DNA of 64,000 nt from NCBI GenBank assembly GCA_905221605.1, contig CAJNDS010002160.1:186001-250000 (forward strand), read 5' to 3'. The first letter of the stretch is position 1. Below: more notes on the stretch, generated by a model. The model saw only the letters and a program-made list of their open reading frames with translations, had not been told where the DNA came from and did not search any database. Source of the DNA: Symbiodinium natans. Lineage: Eukaryota; Sar; Dinophyceae; Suessiales; Symbiodiniaceae. The DNA itself is not shown here.

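Larger units (their letters stand above)
2965..63993. repeat. Interstitial telomere-type repeats (TTTAGGG/CCCTAAA), dozens of blocks on both strands
   Basis: Blocks range from two units to about 20 perfect units, with strand orientation switching many times. The longest clean runs are about 8521-8595, 34544-34621, 42283-42395, 42537-42686, 44855-44954, 60568-60662, 61813-61950 and 63463-63522. Degenerate variants (TTTGGGG, TTCAGGG, CCCTCAA, CCCTGAA, TTTAAGGG) form much of the rest. Nearly all fall in GH31 introns. Some also lie inside the inverted-repeat element (16990-19100), but almost none within the LTR element. The mixed orientation argues against a true chromosome end. Confidence 0.95.

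Noticed and set aside
1-64000. tRNA and rRNA genes
   Set aside because: No cloverleaf box A/B pair or rRNA core sequence was recognised by eye; a tRNAscan/Rfam run would settle it.

Overview
The window looks like nuclear DNA of a dinoflagellate, most likely a core dinoflagellate such as a member of the Symbiodiniaceae or a relative; the species cannot be fixed from sequence alone. Four signs point there. The telomere-type heptamer TTTAGGG occurs in dozens of interstitial blocks on both strands. One gene has more than 30 tiny exons whose introns mostly begin GC (some GT) and always end AG followed by an exonic G, the known dinoflagellate splice pattern. Host genes lie in one direction. The mobile elements carry lysine- or tryptophan-rich and CCCH-zinc-finger proteins of dinoflagellate style.

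Layout. Bases 1-780 hold the 5'-truncated end of a divergent histone-H3-fold protein with a C-terminal SH3/KOW-like tail. Bases 970-2720 are tandem repeats and hairpin-rich repeats. From 2907 to the right edge, one plus-strand gene fills the window: a glycoside hydrolase family 31 (GH31, alpha-glucosidase-type) enzyme cut into about 34 micro-exons (20-76 bp, roughly 1.6 kb of coding sequence found) over more than 61 kb. Its exons are too short to show as long open reading frames. I assembled them by protein-family order and by matching splice phase. Almost all the telomere-like DNA, several MITE families, microsatellites and poly-C/poly-G runs are intronic.

Two large mobile elements sit inside introns of this gene. 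Intron 6 (10419-23858) holds a 10.9-kb terminal-inverted-repeat DNA element (12536-23461). All its genes run leftward: a DDE/CACTA-like transposase candidate, a Lys-rich protein, a Trp-rich protein running into a HAD-like domain broken by an in-frame TAA, and a basic protein. This element, and nothing else in the window, is peppered with about 50 micro-palindromes of sense form CCTT-GNNNA-AAGG. Their flanking arms differ from copy to copy but stay self-complementary, and many are translated in frame. Intron 7 (23901-33517) holds an intact 8.8-kb LTR retrotransposon (24657-33474) with 287-bp LTRs, a TAGGG target duplication, a copia-type half-tRNA primer site, and two long frames joined by a canonical -1 slippery heptamer. 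Its about 2,600-residue product has WW, S1-like and six CCCH motifs, but I see no reverse transcriptase, integrase, RNase H or protease.

The most novel signals are the arm-variable, loop-conserved palindromes in the DNA element; the giant pol-less LTR element with a frameshift signal; the GH31 gene whose introns are built from telomere repeats; and the H3-fold fusion protein. No database search was possible, so family calls rest on motif recognition.
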